A DNA stretch of 64,000 nt from the NCBI GenBank assembly GCA_050248795.1, contig JBFWRS010000004.1, forward strand, positions 62,001 to 126,000, in the 5' to 3' direction. Below are positions 27,623 through 36,343 of this stretch, piece by piece; the first letter of the stretch is position 1, and each line of letters starts with the position of its first letter. A program made the position numbers and the translations under genes. The notes under the pieces were generated by a model. It worked only from the letters and a program-made list of their open reading frames with translations, did no database searches and was not told where the DNA came from. This DNA is from CAZTDU01 sp050248795. GTDB taxonomy: Bacteria > Pseudomonadota > Gammaproteobacteria > Burkholderiales > SG8-39.

Positions 27623-27649
27623 CTGGTTTTATGGGAAACTGGCTTTATG
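27623..27649 (+). repeat. Direct repeat over the antitoxin start
   Basis: CTGGTTTTATG (27623-27633) and CTGGCTTTATG (27639-27649) are 11-bp direct repeats with one mismatch, 16 bp apart. The second ends in the antitoxin start codon. Two tandem sites at this place fit an autorepression operator bound by the ribbon-helix-helix antitoxin. Confidence 0.4.
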
Positions 27650-27877
27650 AAGACCACTCTTGAGCTTCCCGATGACCTTCTGCAGCGCATCAAACTGCGC
27701 GCGGTGCATCGCAAGCGCAAGCTGAAGGACGAAATCGCGCAACTGCTGGAGGCTGGCATGGCGCAGGCGCCCGAGGCACAGGTTCCCTGCAAGGCGCCCA
27801 AGCCGGTGCGCCTGCGCGGACGGCGGGCGTTGACGTTGCGCGATATCGAAGCCGCAATCGCTGCAGGTCGCGACTAG
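27647..27877 (+). CDS. Ribbon-helix-helix antitoxin of a VapBC-type module
   Basis: A 76-residue protein. The N-terminal MKTTLELPDDLLQRIKLRAV is a ribbon-helix-helix DNA-binding strand and helix, and the tail (LRGRRALTLRDIEAAIAAGRD) should wrap around and inhibit the toxin. It is followed after 37 bp by a PIN-domain toxin. A pair of direct repeats overlies its start codon and is a probable autoregulatory site. Confidence 0.83.
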   Translation: MKTTLELPDDLLQRIKLRAVHRKRKLKDEIAQLLEAGMAQAPEAQVPCKAPKPVRLRGRRALTLRDIEAAIAAGRD

Positions 27878-27914
27878 GCAGCCGTCAGGGCCTGCCCCGG
27901 GGCGCGGCGTTCCG

Positions 27915-28313
27915 ATGATCCTGGTAGACACCAATGTTCTCGCGTACCTGCTGATCGAGGGCGATAAGACGGCGGGTGCCCAAGCCCTGTATGAGCGGGA
28001 CCCGGACTGGCGCAGCGAGGGCTTCATCCTGATCGAGTTCTCGAACATCATTGCGACCTACAGGCGCGGTGGTGCGCTCACGGCCGCAGCGGCGGCCGGA
28101 CTGCTGGCGGACGCGGAGCAGATCCTGACCGGCACGCTCAATCTGCCCCATGCGCAGGCGCTCGACCTTGCCGCGGAGTTCGGCGTGTCGGCGTACGACG
28201 CCAGGTTCCTCGGCGCCGCACGCAGCCTGCACACCAGGCTAGTCACGGAGGACGTCAGGCTGCGCCGCGCCGCACCCGGACTCACGCAGTCGCTGGAGCA
28301 AGCCTTGCGCTGA
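27915..28313 (+). CDS. PIN-domain ribonuclease toxin (VapC type)
   Basis: A 132-residue PIN domain with the acidic Mg-binding set: Asp5 (VDTNVL), Glu near 42 (LIEFSN), Asp near 98 (SAYDARFLGAA) and Asp near 116 (TEDVRLRR). VapC toxins cut tRNA or rRNA at specific sites to stop translation. It is preceded by its ribbon-helix-helix antitoxin and followed 82 bp later by an unrelated molybdopterin oxidoreductase gene. Confidence 0.88.
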   Translation: MILVDTNVLAYLLIEGDKTAGAQALYERDPDWRSEGFILIEFSNIIATYRRGGALTAAAAAGLLADAEQILTGTLNLPHAQALDLAAEFGVSAYDARFLGAARSLHTRLVTEDVRLRRAAPGLTQSLEQALR

Positions 28314-28395
28314 CTGAGGCGCCTCTGCGAGTGGCTTGGTTCCGCAAGGGCAAAGCGGCACTTGCACCGGGACGCACTGCAGGTACCCTTCCTAT

Positions 28396-30429
28396 ATGGC
28401 AACCGAATCGAAGATTGCGCGCGTCGTCTGCGGCCACGACTGCCCGGACATGTGTTCCCTGCTGGCCACGGTCAAGGACGGGCGCGTGGTGAAAATCGAA
28501 GGCGACCGCGCCAACCCCTATACCGCGGGCTTTGCCTGCGCCAAGGTGACGCGGGACACCGAGCTGGTGCATTCGCCGCTGCGCCTGGCGCAGCCGCTGC
28601 GCCGCACAGGCAGCAAGGGCGAAGGAAAGTTCGCACCCATCGGCTGGGACGAGGCGCTGGACGAGATCGCGACGCGCTGGAAGGCGATCATCGCCGAGTC
28701 CGGGCCCGAGGCGATCCTGGGCTATGCGTACAGCGCGCACCAGGGTTTGGCTAACCGGGGCCTCACCGGGGGCCTGTTTCATGCGCTGGGCACCAGCCGG
28801 CTGCAGGCGGGCACGGTGTGCGACACCTGTTGCGAGGCGGCCTGGGACCTCACGCTCGGTCCGGTCGGCGGCGCCGATCCGGAATCGGTGGACGCGTCCG
28901 ACCTGGTCGTGTCCTGGGGCGCCGACCTGATGGCGGTGAACGTGCATTTCTGGGCGCGCGTCGAGCGCGCGCGCAAGCGCGGCGTCAAGCTGGTGGTGAT
29001 CGATCCGCGACGCAGCCGCACCGCCGAGCGTGCCGACTGGCATATCCCGATCAACATCGGCACCGATGCCGCGCTCGCGCTCGGTGTCGCGCACATCCTG
29101 GTGCGCGACCGCACGCTCGACCGCGAGTACCTGGCGGCGAACACGCTCGGCTTCGACAGGCTGGAGCGCGAAGTGCTGCCGCGCTTCACGCCCGAGGCCA
29201 CGGCGAAGATCACCGGGCTGACGGTAGCGGATGTCGAGCGCTTCGCGGGAATCTACGGCACCGCGAGCAAGTCGTTCATCCGCATCGGCGAGGGCATGAC
29301 GCGGCTCGCGCGCGGCGGCCAGGCGCTGCGCGCGGTGCTGTTGCTGCCGGCGATGACCGGTGCCTATGGCCGCCATGGCGGCGGCGCGCTGCTGCTGACC
29401 GCGAACTCGATCGCGCTGGACTACAACGCGCTGCGCAAGCCCTCCGGCCCGGCGAGCGCGCGCATGGTGAACCACCTGCGCCTGGGCGAGGCGCTGCTCG
29501 AGATGCGCGATCCGCCGATCCGTGCGCTTTTCATAGCAGCGAACAATCCGGCGGTGAGCTGCCCGGGCACCGGCAAGGTGCGGCGGGGCCTCGCGCGCGA
29601 GGACCTCTTTACCGTGGTGCACGACCCGTTCATGACCGCGACCGCGCGCTACGCCGACATGGTGTTGCCGGCGACCACCTACCTGGAGACCGAGGACCTG
29701 TTCCGATCCTACGGCTGCTACTACATGCAGTACGCCAGGGCCGCGGTCCCGCCGGTGGGGGAGGCGCGTTCGAACGTCGCGGTGGCGCAGGCGCTGGCGC
29801 AACGCATGGGCCTCGCCGACGCCGTGTTCCGCATGCAGCCGCGTGAACTGATGGCGGCGCTGCTGCGCGGCGGCAAGGGGCCGACTGCGCTGCAGCCCTC
29901 GCAGGTCGAGGATGCCGGTCCGATCAAGGTGAAGCCCGACGGCGTGCAGGCCTTCGCCACGCCTTCCGGAAAGCTCGAGATCTGGTCGGAGTCTGCGCGC
30001 TCGCTCGGCGTGTCGCCGCTGCCGGACTGGCAGCCGGACGAAGCCGAGGCGCGCGATGCGGCGCGCTGGCCGTTGCGCCTGCTCACCGCGCCCGGCTACT
30101 TCCAGGCACACACGACGTACGCGGCGGTGGCGTTCCTGCGCCGGCGCGAAGGCCCGCCCTGCTGCGTGCTGCACCCGTCGGATGCGGCAGCGCGAAAGCT
30201 GGTCGACGGGCAGAAGGTGGCGCTCTACAACGAACGCGGCCGCGTCGGCCTGTTGCTGCGGGTGTCGGACGAGGTCCGGCCCGGCGTGGTGCTGGTGCCC
30301 GGCCAGCGGCCGGACGAAGAAACGGTGAGCGGCACCATCAACATGCTGTGCTCGGACCGCTATACCGACCTCGGCGAGGGCGCCACGTACCAGAGCACCT
30401 GGCTGGACGTGGCGGCCTGGGAATCGTAG
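28396..30429 (+). CDS. Molybdopterin-dependent oxidoreductase (DMSO reductase superfamily), stand-alone
   Basis: A 677-residue cytoplasmic enzyme of the formate dehydrogenase/DMSO reductase superfamily. A [4Fe-4S] site is formed by Cys12, Cys16, Cys20 (CGHDCPDMC) and Cys48 (GFACAK). The Mo ligand is probably Cys142 in TVCDTCCEAA. The body has WDEALDEI, VVIDPRRSRTAERAD and VLPATTYLETED, with a C-terminal MopDB domain ending SDRYTDLGEG. There is no Tat signal, and no electron-transfer subunit lies beside it. The reaction is unknown; it is only distantly similar to the fusion enzyme at 4454-7399. Confidence 0.9.
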   Translation: MATESKIARVVCGHDCPDMCSLLATVKDGRVVKIEGDRANPYTAGFACAKVTRDTELVHSPLRLAQPLRRTGSKGEGKFAPIGWDEALDEIATRWKAIIAESGPEAILGYAYSAHQGLANRGLTGGLFHALGTSRLQAGTVCDTCCEAAWDLTLGPVGGADPESVDASDLVVSWGADLMAVNVHFWARVERARKRGVKLVVIDPRRSRTAERADWHIPINIGTDAALALGVAHILVRDRTLDREYLAANTLGFDRLEREVLPRFTPEATAKITGLTVADVERFAGIYGTASKSFIRIGEGMTRLARGGQALRAVLLLPAMTGAYGRHGGGALLLTANSIALDYNALRKPSGPASARMVNHLRLGEALLEMRDPPIRALFIAANNPAVSCPGTGKVRRGLAREDLFTVVHDPFMTATARYADMVLPATTYLETEDLFRSYGCYYMQYARAAVPPVGEARSNVAVAQALAQRMGLADAVFRMQPRELMAALLRGGKGPTALQPSQVEDAGPIKVKPDGVQAFATPSGKLEIWSESARSLGVSPLPDWQPDEAEARDAARWPLRLLTAPGYFQAHTTYAAVAFLRRREGPPCCVLHPSDAAARKLVDGQKVALYNERGRVGLLLRVSDEVRPGVVLVPGQRPDEETVSGTINMLCSDRYTDLGEGATYQSTWLDVAAWES

Positions 30430-30441
30430 GGCGACGCCGAG

Positions 30442-30993
30442 TCATTCACGCGCCGCGGCGCGCTGCAGGTACTCGAGTTCCACCTGCACGGTTTTGCTGC
30501 CGTCGCTCGCCAGCACGTGCCCGTCCTGGATGGTGAAAGCGAGCTGCATGCTGCGCCTGGCCAGCGCTGCGAGTTCCCGCGTCGCCGCGAGCGGCAGCGC
30601 GATGACGCTCAAGCGTTCGGACCTGCCAAGCGACGCACCGACATCCGACCACCAGCGCTCGGCACCGCGACCGTAGCAATAGACGTAGACGCGGTCGGCG
30701 CGGCCGCAGGCGCGGCGCACGCGCTTCTCGTCCGGCAGGCCAACGTCTATCCAGGCGCGGATCGCGCCGGTGAGGTCCCGGTCCCACAGGTCCGGCAGGT
30801 CCTCGTCGCTCAGGCCGCCGGCGAACTCAAGGCTGTCGGAAGCGTGCAGCGCGAATGCGAGCAGCCGCACCATCATGCGCTCGTCGGTCTCCGACGGATG
30901 CCGCGCGATGGTCAGTGCGTGATCGGCATAGTAGCCGCGGTCGATGTCGGCGACCTGCAACTCGGCCTTGAATATGGTGGCTTTCAGCGCCAT
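30442..30993 (-). CDS. yaeQ: YaeQ family protein
   Basis: A 183-residue protein with the characteristic YaeQ start MALKATIFKAELQVADIDRG and later LPDLWDRDLTGAIRAWIDVGLPDEKRVRRACGRAD. YaeQ has a PD-(D/E)XK-nuclease-like fold; its cellular role is unsettled. It lies 3 bp downstream of a PIN-domain gene on the same strand, so they are probably cotranscribed. Confidence 0.92.
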   Translation of the reverse strand: MALKATIFKAELQVADIDRGYYADHALTIARHPSETDERMMVRLLAFALHASDSLEFAGGLSDEDLPDLWDRDLTGAIRAWIDVGLPDEKRVRRACGRADRVYVYCYGRGAERWWSDVGASLGRSERLSVIALPLAATRELAALARRSMQLAFTIQDGHVLASDGSKTVQVELEYLQRAAARE

Positions 30994-30996
30994 CGC

Positions 30997-31410
30997 CTAG
31001 GCATCCTTCCCGGCCGGTTGCGGCGCGCGGATGTCGAAACCGCACTGTCGCCGCGTGCGCGCGGCAAGCGCCAGCAGCGCCTTGTCCCGGGTCAGCAGCA
31101 ACTCGGCCCCGGCCGCCAGTGCGAGGGCAAGGAACTTCTGGTCGTCCGGGTCGTCGCAGCGCGGCAGCCGTGCGTCCGCCGCGTGCGGCGGCAGCGGCAC
31201 GCATTGCGCCCAGGCGGCGTAGCGCTCGAAGGCGTCCTGGCGCGCGATCTTCGGGTAGGCGAGCACGCGCCGGAACTCGTCCAGGCATTCGATGCTCGTA
31301 TAGACGGTGACCTCGGCGCGCTCGATCGCAGCGCGCAGCGCACGCACGCCTGCATCCTCGAACACCACGAGGTCCAGCACCACGTTTGTATCGAGCACCA
31401 GCCTCGTCAC
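30997..31410 (-). CDS. PIN-domain protein, putative toxin without visible antitoxin
   Basis: A 137-residue PIN domain of the COG1569 type: LVLDTNVVLDLVVF holds the first Asp, SIECLDEFRRVL the Glu, DDPDDQKFLALAL the central Asp pair and LLTRDKALL the last Asp. The GTG at 31410 is chosen as the start closest to the domain edge; an in-frame GTG 15 bases earlier is possible. No antitoxin lies next to it; yaeQ follows. It may be a solitary toxin or a non-toxic RNase. Confidence 0.78.
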   Translation of the reverse strand: MTRLVLDTNVVLDLVVFEDAGVRALRAAIERAEVTVYTSIECLDEFRRVLAYPKIARQDAFERYAAWAQCVPLPPHAADARLPRCDDPDDQKFLALALAAGAELLLTRDKALLALAARTRRQCGFDIRAPQPAGKDA

Positions 31411-31447
31411 GTAGAATTCCACCGGTCGATCACAGCCGGGACTGTAC

Positions 31448-32059
31448 ATGCCTATCGTCAGCAGCATCGAGGAACTCGAGGCGCTATACGGAACGCCGCC
31501 GGAAAACTCGATCGTCAAGGAGGCCGACCGCATCACGCCGGAGTACCGCGAGCTGGTCGAGGCCTCGCCCTTCGTCGCGCTCGCCACCTGCGGGCCGCAG
31601 GGCATGGACTGTTCGCCGCGCGGCGACCTGCCGGGCTTCATGCGCGTGCTGGACGAAAAGACGCTGCTGCTGCCGGACCGGCGCGGCAACAACCGCATCG
31701 ATTCCCTGCGCAACATCGTGCAGGACCCGCGCGTGGCGCTGCTGTTCCTGATTCCCGGCGTCGGCAACACGCTGCGCATCAACGGCCGCGCACAGATCAG
31801 CACCGACGCGGAACTGCTGGCGTCCTTCGTCATCGACGGCAAGGCGCCGCGCTCGGTACTGGTGGTGACCGCCGACGCGGTGTACTTCCAGTGCTCGCGT
31901 GCGATCATGCGCTCGGACCTGTGGAACCCGGCGACGCAGCGCGACCCGAAGACCCTGCCCACGCCCGGGCGCATCCTCGCTGCGCTCAGCCAGGATCGGC
32001 TCGGCGGCGAGGCCTACGACCGCGAGTGGCCGGATCGCGCCCGCAAGAGCATGTGGTGA
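31448..32059 (+). CDS. Pyridoxamine-5'-phosphate oxidase-related FMN-binding protein
   Basis: A 203-residue split-barrel flavoprotein of the PPOX-like group (MSMEG_1061 type). It has ALATCGPQGMDCSPRGD, LLLPDRRGNNRIDSLRNIV and LLFLIPGVGNTLRINGRA, the strands that bind FMN or F420 phosphate. It probably catalyses reduction or oxidation of a small molecule. A flavin nitroreductase gene begins 7 bp downstream, so this is the first gene of a four-gene coupled cluster. Confidence 0.85.
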   Translation: MPIVSSIEELEALYGTPPENSIVKEADRITPEYRELVEASPFVALATCGPQGMDCSPRGDLPGFMRVLDEKTLLLPDRRGNNRIDSLRNIVQDPRVALLFLIPGVGNTLRINGRAQISTDAELLASFVIDGKAPRSVLVVTADAVYFQCSRAIMRSDLWNPATQRDPKTLPTPGRILAALSQDRLGGEAYDREWPDRARKSMW

Positions 32060-32066
32060 GCGCACG

Positions 32067-32903
32067 ATGAGCCAGACGATTGCCGAACTGATCGAACGCC
32101 GCTTCGGCCTGCCGACTGAGGCCGGCAAGGGGCGCGAGGCCGAAGGCGCCTTGAAGACGCTGCTCGATCATCGCGTCTGCCGTGACTACAGGCCTGACCC
32201 GGTGCCGGACGAGGTGCTGCAGGTGGCGCTGGCGGCGGCATTCTCCGCGCCGTCGAAATCCGACCTGCAGCAGGGCTGCGTGGTCATCGTCCGCGATGCC
32301 GCGAAGCGCGCCGAGCTGCACGCGCTGATGCCCTCGATGCCGTGGCTCGCCGGCGCGCCGTTGCTGATGGTGTTTTGCGGCGACAACCGGCGCATCCGCA
32401 GCATCGCCGCAATGCGCGGCAAGCCGCACCCGAACGACACGCTGGACATGTTCATGAACGCCGCGGTCGATTGCGGCCTGGTGATGCAGAACTTCATCGT
32501 CGCCGCCGAGGCGCTCGGCCTCGGCTGCTGCCCGCTGTCGATGATCCGCAACCAGGTCGAGCGGCTATCCGGAATCCTGGAGCTGCCCGCGAACGTGTTC
32601 CCCGTGGCGGGGCTCGCTGCCGGCTACCCGGCGCGAGAGGGCAGGCTCAGCATGCGGTTGCCGCTGTCGGTCACGGTGCACGTCGACCGCTACGACGACA
32701 GCGGCTTCGCCGCCGAGATCGACGCCTACGACCGGCGCCGCGAGGCGAAGGAACCCACGACGCCGGAGAAGCAGCGCGCGCGCGAGCGTTTCGGCACGCT
32801 GGCGCAGTACGGCTGGTCAGAAGACAAGGCGCGCCAGTACTCGGTGCCTGAGCGGCACAGTTTCGGCCCTTTCGTGCGCGCGCAAGGGTTTGCGCTGAAG
32901 TAG
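32067..32903 (+). CDS. Nitroreductase family FMN oxidoreductase
   Basis: A 278-residue nitroreductase-fold flavoprotein. The FMN phosphate region is HRVCRDYRPDPVPDEVL with SAPSKSDLQQG, and the dimer-side flavin contact is AAEALGLGCCPLSMIRNQ. A charged C-terminal extension (about 225-278) is longer than in simple NfsB proteins. It reduces nitro, quinone or enone substrates with NAD(P)H. It starts 7 bp after the PPOX-like gene and ends 10 bp before the M15-like gene. Confidence 0.9.
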   Translation: MSQTIAELIERRFGLPTEAGKGREAEGALKTLLDHRVCRDYRPDPVPDEVLQVALAAAFSAPSKSDLQQGCVVIVRDAAKRAELHALMPSMPWLAGAPLLMVFCGDNRRIRSIAAMRGKPHPNDTLDMFMNAAVDCGLVMQNFIVAAEALGLGCCPLSMIRNQVERLSGILELPANVFPVAGLAAGYPAREGRLSMRLPLSVTVHVDRYDDSGFAAEIDAYDRRREAKEPTTPEKQRARERFGTLAQYGWSEDKARQYSVPERHSFGPFVRAQGFALK

Positions 32904-32913
32904 GCCTGCCGCC

Positions 32914-33300
32914 ATGATCACGCTGCCGGACTACTACATGGGCCGCGACAGGCGCTATGCGGCGGAACTGAGCACGGAATTGCGTGCCAACGCGGCGGTG
33001 ACGGTGGAGCGGGCAAATGCGCTGCTGGCGCGCGCCGGGATGAAGCGCGGCGTCAACTCGGGCTGGCGCCCGGCGGCGGTCAACGCTAGCATCAGGAATG
33101 CGTCGAAACGCAGCAAGCACATGCTCTGCCTGGCCATAGACCTCGATGACGACGACAACTCGCTGGACGCGTGGTGCATGAGCAACCTCGCCGAACTCGA
33201 GCGCCTCGGCCTGTGGCTGGAGCATCCGAGCGCGACGCCGCGCTGGTGCCACGTGCAGACGGTGCCGCCGCGCTCGGGCAACCGGGTGTTCTACCCGTGA
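32914..33300 (+). CDS. Peptidase M15-like protein (D-Ala-D-Ala carboxypeptidase/endolysin type)
   Basis: A 128-residue protein with the M15A zinc-site pattern: His and Asp in SKHMLCLAIDLDD (H-x6-D) and a final His in RWCHVQT, with GVNSGWRPAAVN upstream. Such enzymes cut the cross-links or stem peptides of peptidoglycan. There is no signal peptide, so export would need a holin or lysis, as for phage endolysins; it may be a domesticated phage gene. Its stop overlaps the start of the caspase-like gene. Confidence 0.8.
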   Translation: MITLPDYYMGRDRRYAAELSTELRANAAVTVERANALLARAGMKRGVNSGWRPAAVNASIRNASKRSKHMLCLAIDLDDDDNSLDAWCMSNLAELERLGLWLEHPSATPRWCHVQTVPPRSGNRVFYP

Positions 33301-35189
33301 GCGAACCCGGCTCCCGCTCGCGCCGCCGGCTGCTGCAGGCCACGCTAGCCGGCAGCGCCTGGGGCCTGCTGCCCTTGCGCGCGCTGGCGCAGGTGCCGGC
33401 CGAGGCGGCAGGCACGATGCTGGGAGCGGCACTGGCCGCACCTCGCCGCGCGCTGGTGATCGGCAACGACCGCTACCGCGATTCGCCGCTGAAGAACCCG
33501 GTGAACGACGCGCGCGCGATCACGGCCGAGCTTGAGGCCGCCGATTTCTCGGTCACGGTGGGCTACGACGCGACGCTGGACGAGATGCGCAAACGCATAG
33601 ACGCGTTCGGCGCCGAGCTCGCGCGCACCAAGGCGGTGGGCCTGTTCTATTTCGCCGGCCACGGCATCCAGCTGTCGTGGCGCAACTACCTGCTGCCGGT
33701 AGACACCACCATCTCGAAGATCGACGAGGTGCGCGACAAGGCGGTGGACCTCGGCCGCCTGCTCGAGAGCATAGGCAAGGCCGGCAACCCGGCGAACATC
33801 GTCATCCTCGATGCCTGTCGCAACAATCCCTTCGGCCGCGATTTCCGCGTCGAGCAGCGCGGCCTGAGCCAGGTGGACGCGCCGGTGGGCACGCTGCTCG
33901 CGTACGCCACCGCGCCCGGCAACGTGGCAATAGACGGCGACGGCGAGAACGGCCTTTACACCGAGTACCTGCTGAAGGAGATCCGCGTTCCGGATGCCAA
34001 GGTCGAGGACATCTTCAAGCGCGTGCGCCTCGCGGTGCGCCGCCGCTCCAAGGGGCAGCAGATCCCCTGGGAGAGCACGTCGCTCGAGGACGACTTCTAT
34101 TTCCAGCTCCCCGAGGAACTGCGCAAGGCCGCGGAAGCCGCGCGGCGCCAGCGCGCCGAGGCCGAACGCGAGCAGCGCCGCCTCGACGAGGAGCGACTGC
34201 GCCGGATCGAGGCCGAGATCCGCGCGCAGCAGACGGGGGCCGAGGCCGAGCGCCTGCGCAAGGCCGAAGAAGCGCGCCAGGCGCTGCTGCGTGCCGAGGA
34301 GGAGCGGCTGCAGAAGGCGAACGCCGAGCGCGAGGCGCGCGAGCGCGCCGAGGCCGAACAGCGGCGCAGGCTGGCGCAGGAGCGCGAGGCGCGGCGCCGC
34401 GATGAAGCCGAGCGCCAGCGCGTGTACGAGGAGCAGCTCGCGGCGTGGGAGAAACTCGCCGACTCGCAGGACCTGGCCGCGGTGGAGCAGTTCCTCTACC
34501 GCTACCCGAACGGGCAGTTCTCGGAACTCGCGCAACTGCGCCTGGACCAGTTGCTGGCGGCGCAGGGCGAGAAGCGCATCGAGGTCGTCAGTTCGCCTGA
34601 CAATCCCTACAGCAAGGGAACGGTGCGTGCTGACACCGGATTCAAGGTCGGCGACACCTACGTATACCTGCTCACCGACAGGACGAAAGACGAGCGGCGC
34701 AAGCTGAAGCAGGTGGTCACCGAAGTCACCGATACCGAGGTGGTGATCAACAACGACAGGCTGCGCGTGGACAAGCTCGGCAACGCGGTGCGGACCGCGG
34801 AAGGCAAGCGCTTCACCGGCAGGCAGGATTTCGCGGTCGAGTACGCCATCGGCAAGCGCTGGATCACGCGCAACAAGGTCGCGTTCGGACAGATCGAAAC
34901 CGATTTCGAAACCGAATACCGGGTCGTCGCGCGCGAAAGCATCACGGTGCGCGCCGGGACGTTCGATTGCTACAAGGTGGAGGGCAGGGCGGAAGGCCTG
35001 TCCACCGGTGGCGGACGGCTGGGCACCGGCTTTGCGCAGGTGCGCGGGGAACAGACCTACTGGATCGCGCCGGCGCAGGTGCGTCGGCCGATCATCTGGG
35101 AGCAGAAGCGCGAGGTCGCCCGCGGCGGACAAAGTCCCTTCATCGCCCACTGGACCCGGCAGGAACTCTTGTACTTCAAGCAGGGCTGA
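33297..35189 (+). CDS. Tat-exported caspase-like (peptidase C14) protein with coiled coil
   Basis: A 630-residue protein. Residues 1-31 form a twin-arginine signal (SRSRRRLLQATLAG to ALAQ). Residues 50-255 are a caspase p20-like domain with catalytic His122 (FYFAGHGIQ) and Cys174 (VILDACRNNPFG). Residues 262-430 are an Ala/Glu/Arg-rich coiled coil, and 440-630 is a beta-rich C-terminal domain (VVNNDRLRV-like strands, TYWIAPAQVRRPIIWEQKRE). The GTG start overlaps the M15 gene stop (GTGA). Periplasmic bacterial caspase homologs cut after Lys or Arg; the target is unknown. Confidence 0.88.
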   Translation: MSEPGSRSRRRLLQATLAGSAWGLLPLRALAQVPAEAAGTMLGAALAAPRRALVIGNDRYRDSPLKNPVNDARAITAELEAADFSVTVGYDATLDEMRKRIDAFGAELARTKAVGLFYFAGHGIQLSWRNYLLPVDTTISKIDEVRDKAVDLGRLLESIGKAGNPANIVILDACRNNPFGRDFRVEQRGLSQVDAPVGTLLAYATAPGNVAIDGDGENGLYTEYLLKEIRVPDAKVEDIFKRVRLAVRRRSKGQQIPWESTSLEDDFYFQLPEELRKAAEAARRQRAEAEREQRRLDEERLRRIEAEIRAQQTGAEAERLRKAEEARQALLRAEEERLQKANAEREARERAEAEQRRRLAQEREARRRDEAERQRVYEEQLAAWEKLADSQDLAAVEQFLYRYPNGQFSELAQLRLDQLLAAQGEKRIEVVSSPDNPYSKGTVRADTGFKVGDTYVYLLTDRTKDERRKLKQVVTEVTDTEVVINNDRLRVDKLGNAVRTAEGKRFTGRQDFAVEYAIGKRWITRNKVAFGQIETDFETEYRVVARESITVRAGTFDCYKVEGRAEGLSTGGGRLGTGFAQVRGEQTYWIAPAQVRRPIIWEQKREVARGGQSPFIAHWTRQELLYFKQG

Positions 35190-35201
35190 GTTGCCCCGGC
35201 G

Positions 35202-36293
35202 CTAACGTTCCGGGTAGTCCGCCATCAGCGGAAACGCCGACAGCGTGTTCGCCTCCATCACCGGCGGCGCTGCCGAGAGGTGCTGCGGCGTCAGCTCGGC
35301 GAACGAGGTGACGCCGATCAGCGCCAGGCAGACGCGGATTTCCTCTTCCAGCAGTTCGAGCACGCGCACCAGGCCCGGCACGCCGGCCGCGGCCAGCCCC
35401 AGGCAGGCGAGTCTGCCGAGGCCGACGCAGCGCGCACCGAGCGCGATCGCCTTGATGACATCCGAGCCGCGCATGAAGCCGCCGTCGACCCAGACTTCGG
35501 CGCGGCCGCCCACCGCCTGCAGCACCTGCGGCAGCACCGCGGTGCTGCCCAGGCCGTGATCGAGCTGCCGGCCGCCATGGTTGGACACGTACACCACCTC
35601 GACGCCGTGCTCGACTGCGAGCGCCGCGTCCTCGGCGGTGGCGATGCCCTTGATGATCAGCGGCATGTCGTGCCTGTCCTTGAAGCGCTTCACTTCGTCC
35701 CAGGACAGGCCCGCCTGGTAGGGCCGGCCTTCGCCGGCGTCGGCGCGCCAGGGTTTGACGAAGCGCGTCAGCAGGTCGCGCTCGCGCCGGCTGTAACTCG
35801 CGACATCCACGGTGAAGCAGAACGCGCTGAAGCCGTTGTCGCGCGCGCGCCTCACCCAGTCGTCCACCCAGGCATCGTCGCCGCGCACGTAGAGCTGGAA
35901 CACGCGCTGCGTTTCCGCCGCCGCGGCGGTGGCCTCCAGTCCCGGATGGCATACCGAGGACAGCATCTGCGGCACGCCGAACTGCGATGCGGCGCGCGCA
36001 GCCGCCGCCGCGCCGCCCTCGACGAATGATTCCATGCCACCCACCGGCGCCAGCAGCACCGGCAGGCGCGACTTGCTGCCGAGGAACTGCCATGTGCAAT
36101 CGACGCTGGCAACGTTCCGCAGCACGCGCGGCCGGAACGCGAGCATGTCGAGCGCCTGGCGATTTCGCCTCACGGTGGTCTCGGTCTCGGCGCCGCCGAT
36201 CAGGTAGCCCCATGGTCCGGGCGCAAGCTTGCGGCGCGCCGCGGTGACGATTTCCTGCAGCGTGGTGAACTGTTCTGGCAAGGGAGTGCTCAT
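35202..36293 (-). CDS. FMN-dependent alpha-hydroxyacid dehydrogenase/oxidase
   Basis: A 363-residue TIM-barrel flavoprotein of the lactate/glycolate/mandelate oxidase family. It has GGAETETTVRRN at the N terminus, LLAPVGGME, FQLYVRGDDAW, the FMN-binding lysine in PLIIKGIA, the catalytic VSNHGGRQLDHG (His and Arg) and the phosphate loop VWVDGGFMRGSDVIKAIALGA. It oxidises an L-2-hydroxyacid to the 2-oxoacid. It is divergent from an oxalate/monocarboxylate-like MFS gene, which could carry its substrate or product. Confidence 0.93.
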   Translation of the reverse strand: MSTPLPEQFTTLQEIVTAARRKLAPGPWGYLIGGAETETTVRRNRQALDMLAFRPRVLRNVASVDCTWQFLGSKSRLPVLLAPVGGMESFVEGGAAAAARAASQFGVPQMLSSVCHPGLEATAAAAETQRVFQLYVRGDDAWVDDWVRRARDNGFSAFCFTVDVASYSRRERDLLTRFVKPWRADAGEGRPYQAGLSWDEVKRFKDRHDMPLIIKGIATAEDAALAVEHGVEVVYVSNHGGRQLDHGLGSTAVLPQVLQAVGGRAEVWVDGGFMRGSDVIKAIALGARCVGLGRLACLGLAAAGVPGLVRVLELLEEEIRVCLALIGVTSFAELTPQHLSAAPPVMEANTLSAFPLMADYPER

Positions 36294-36343
36294 GTTGTGC
36301 CGCTTGTGGCGTTGCGCTTAAGGCTATCATTCGACGCCTCGCC

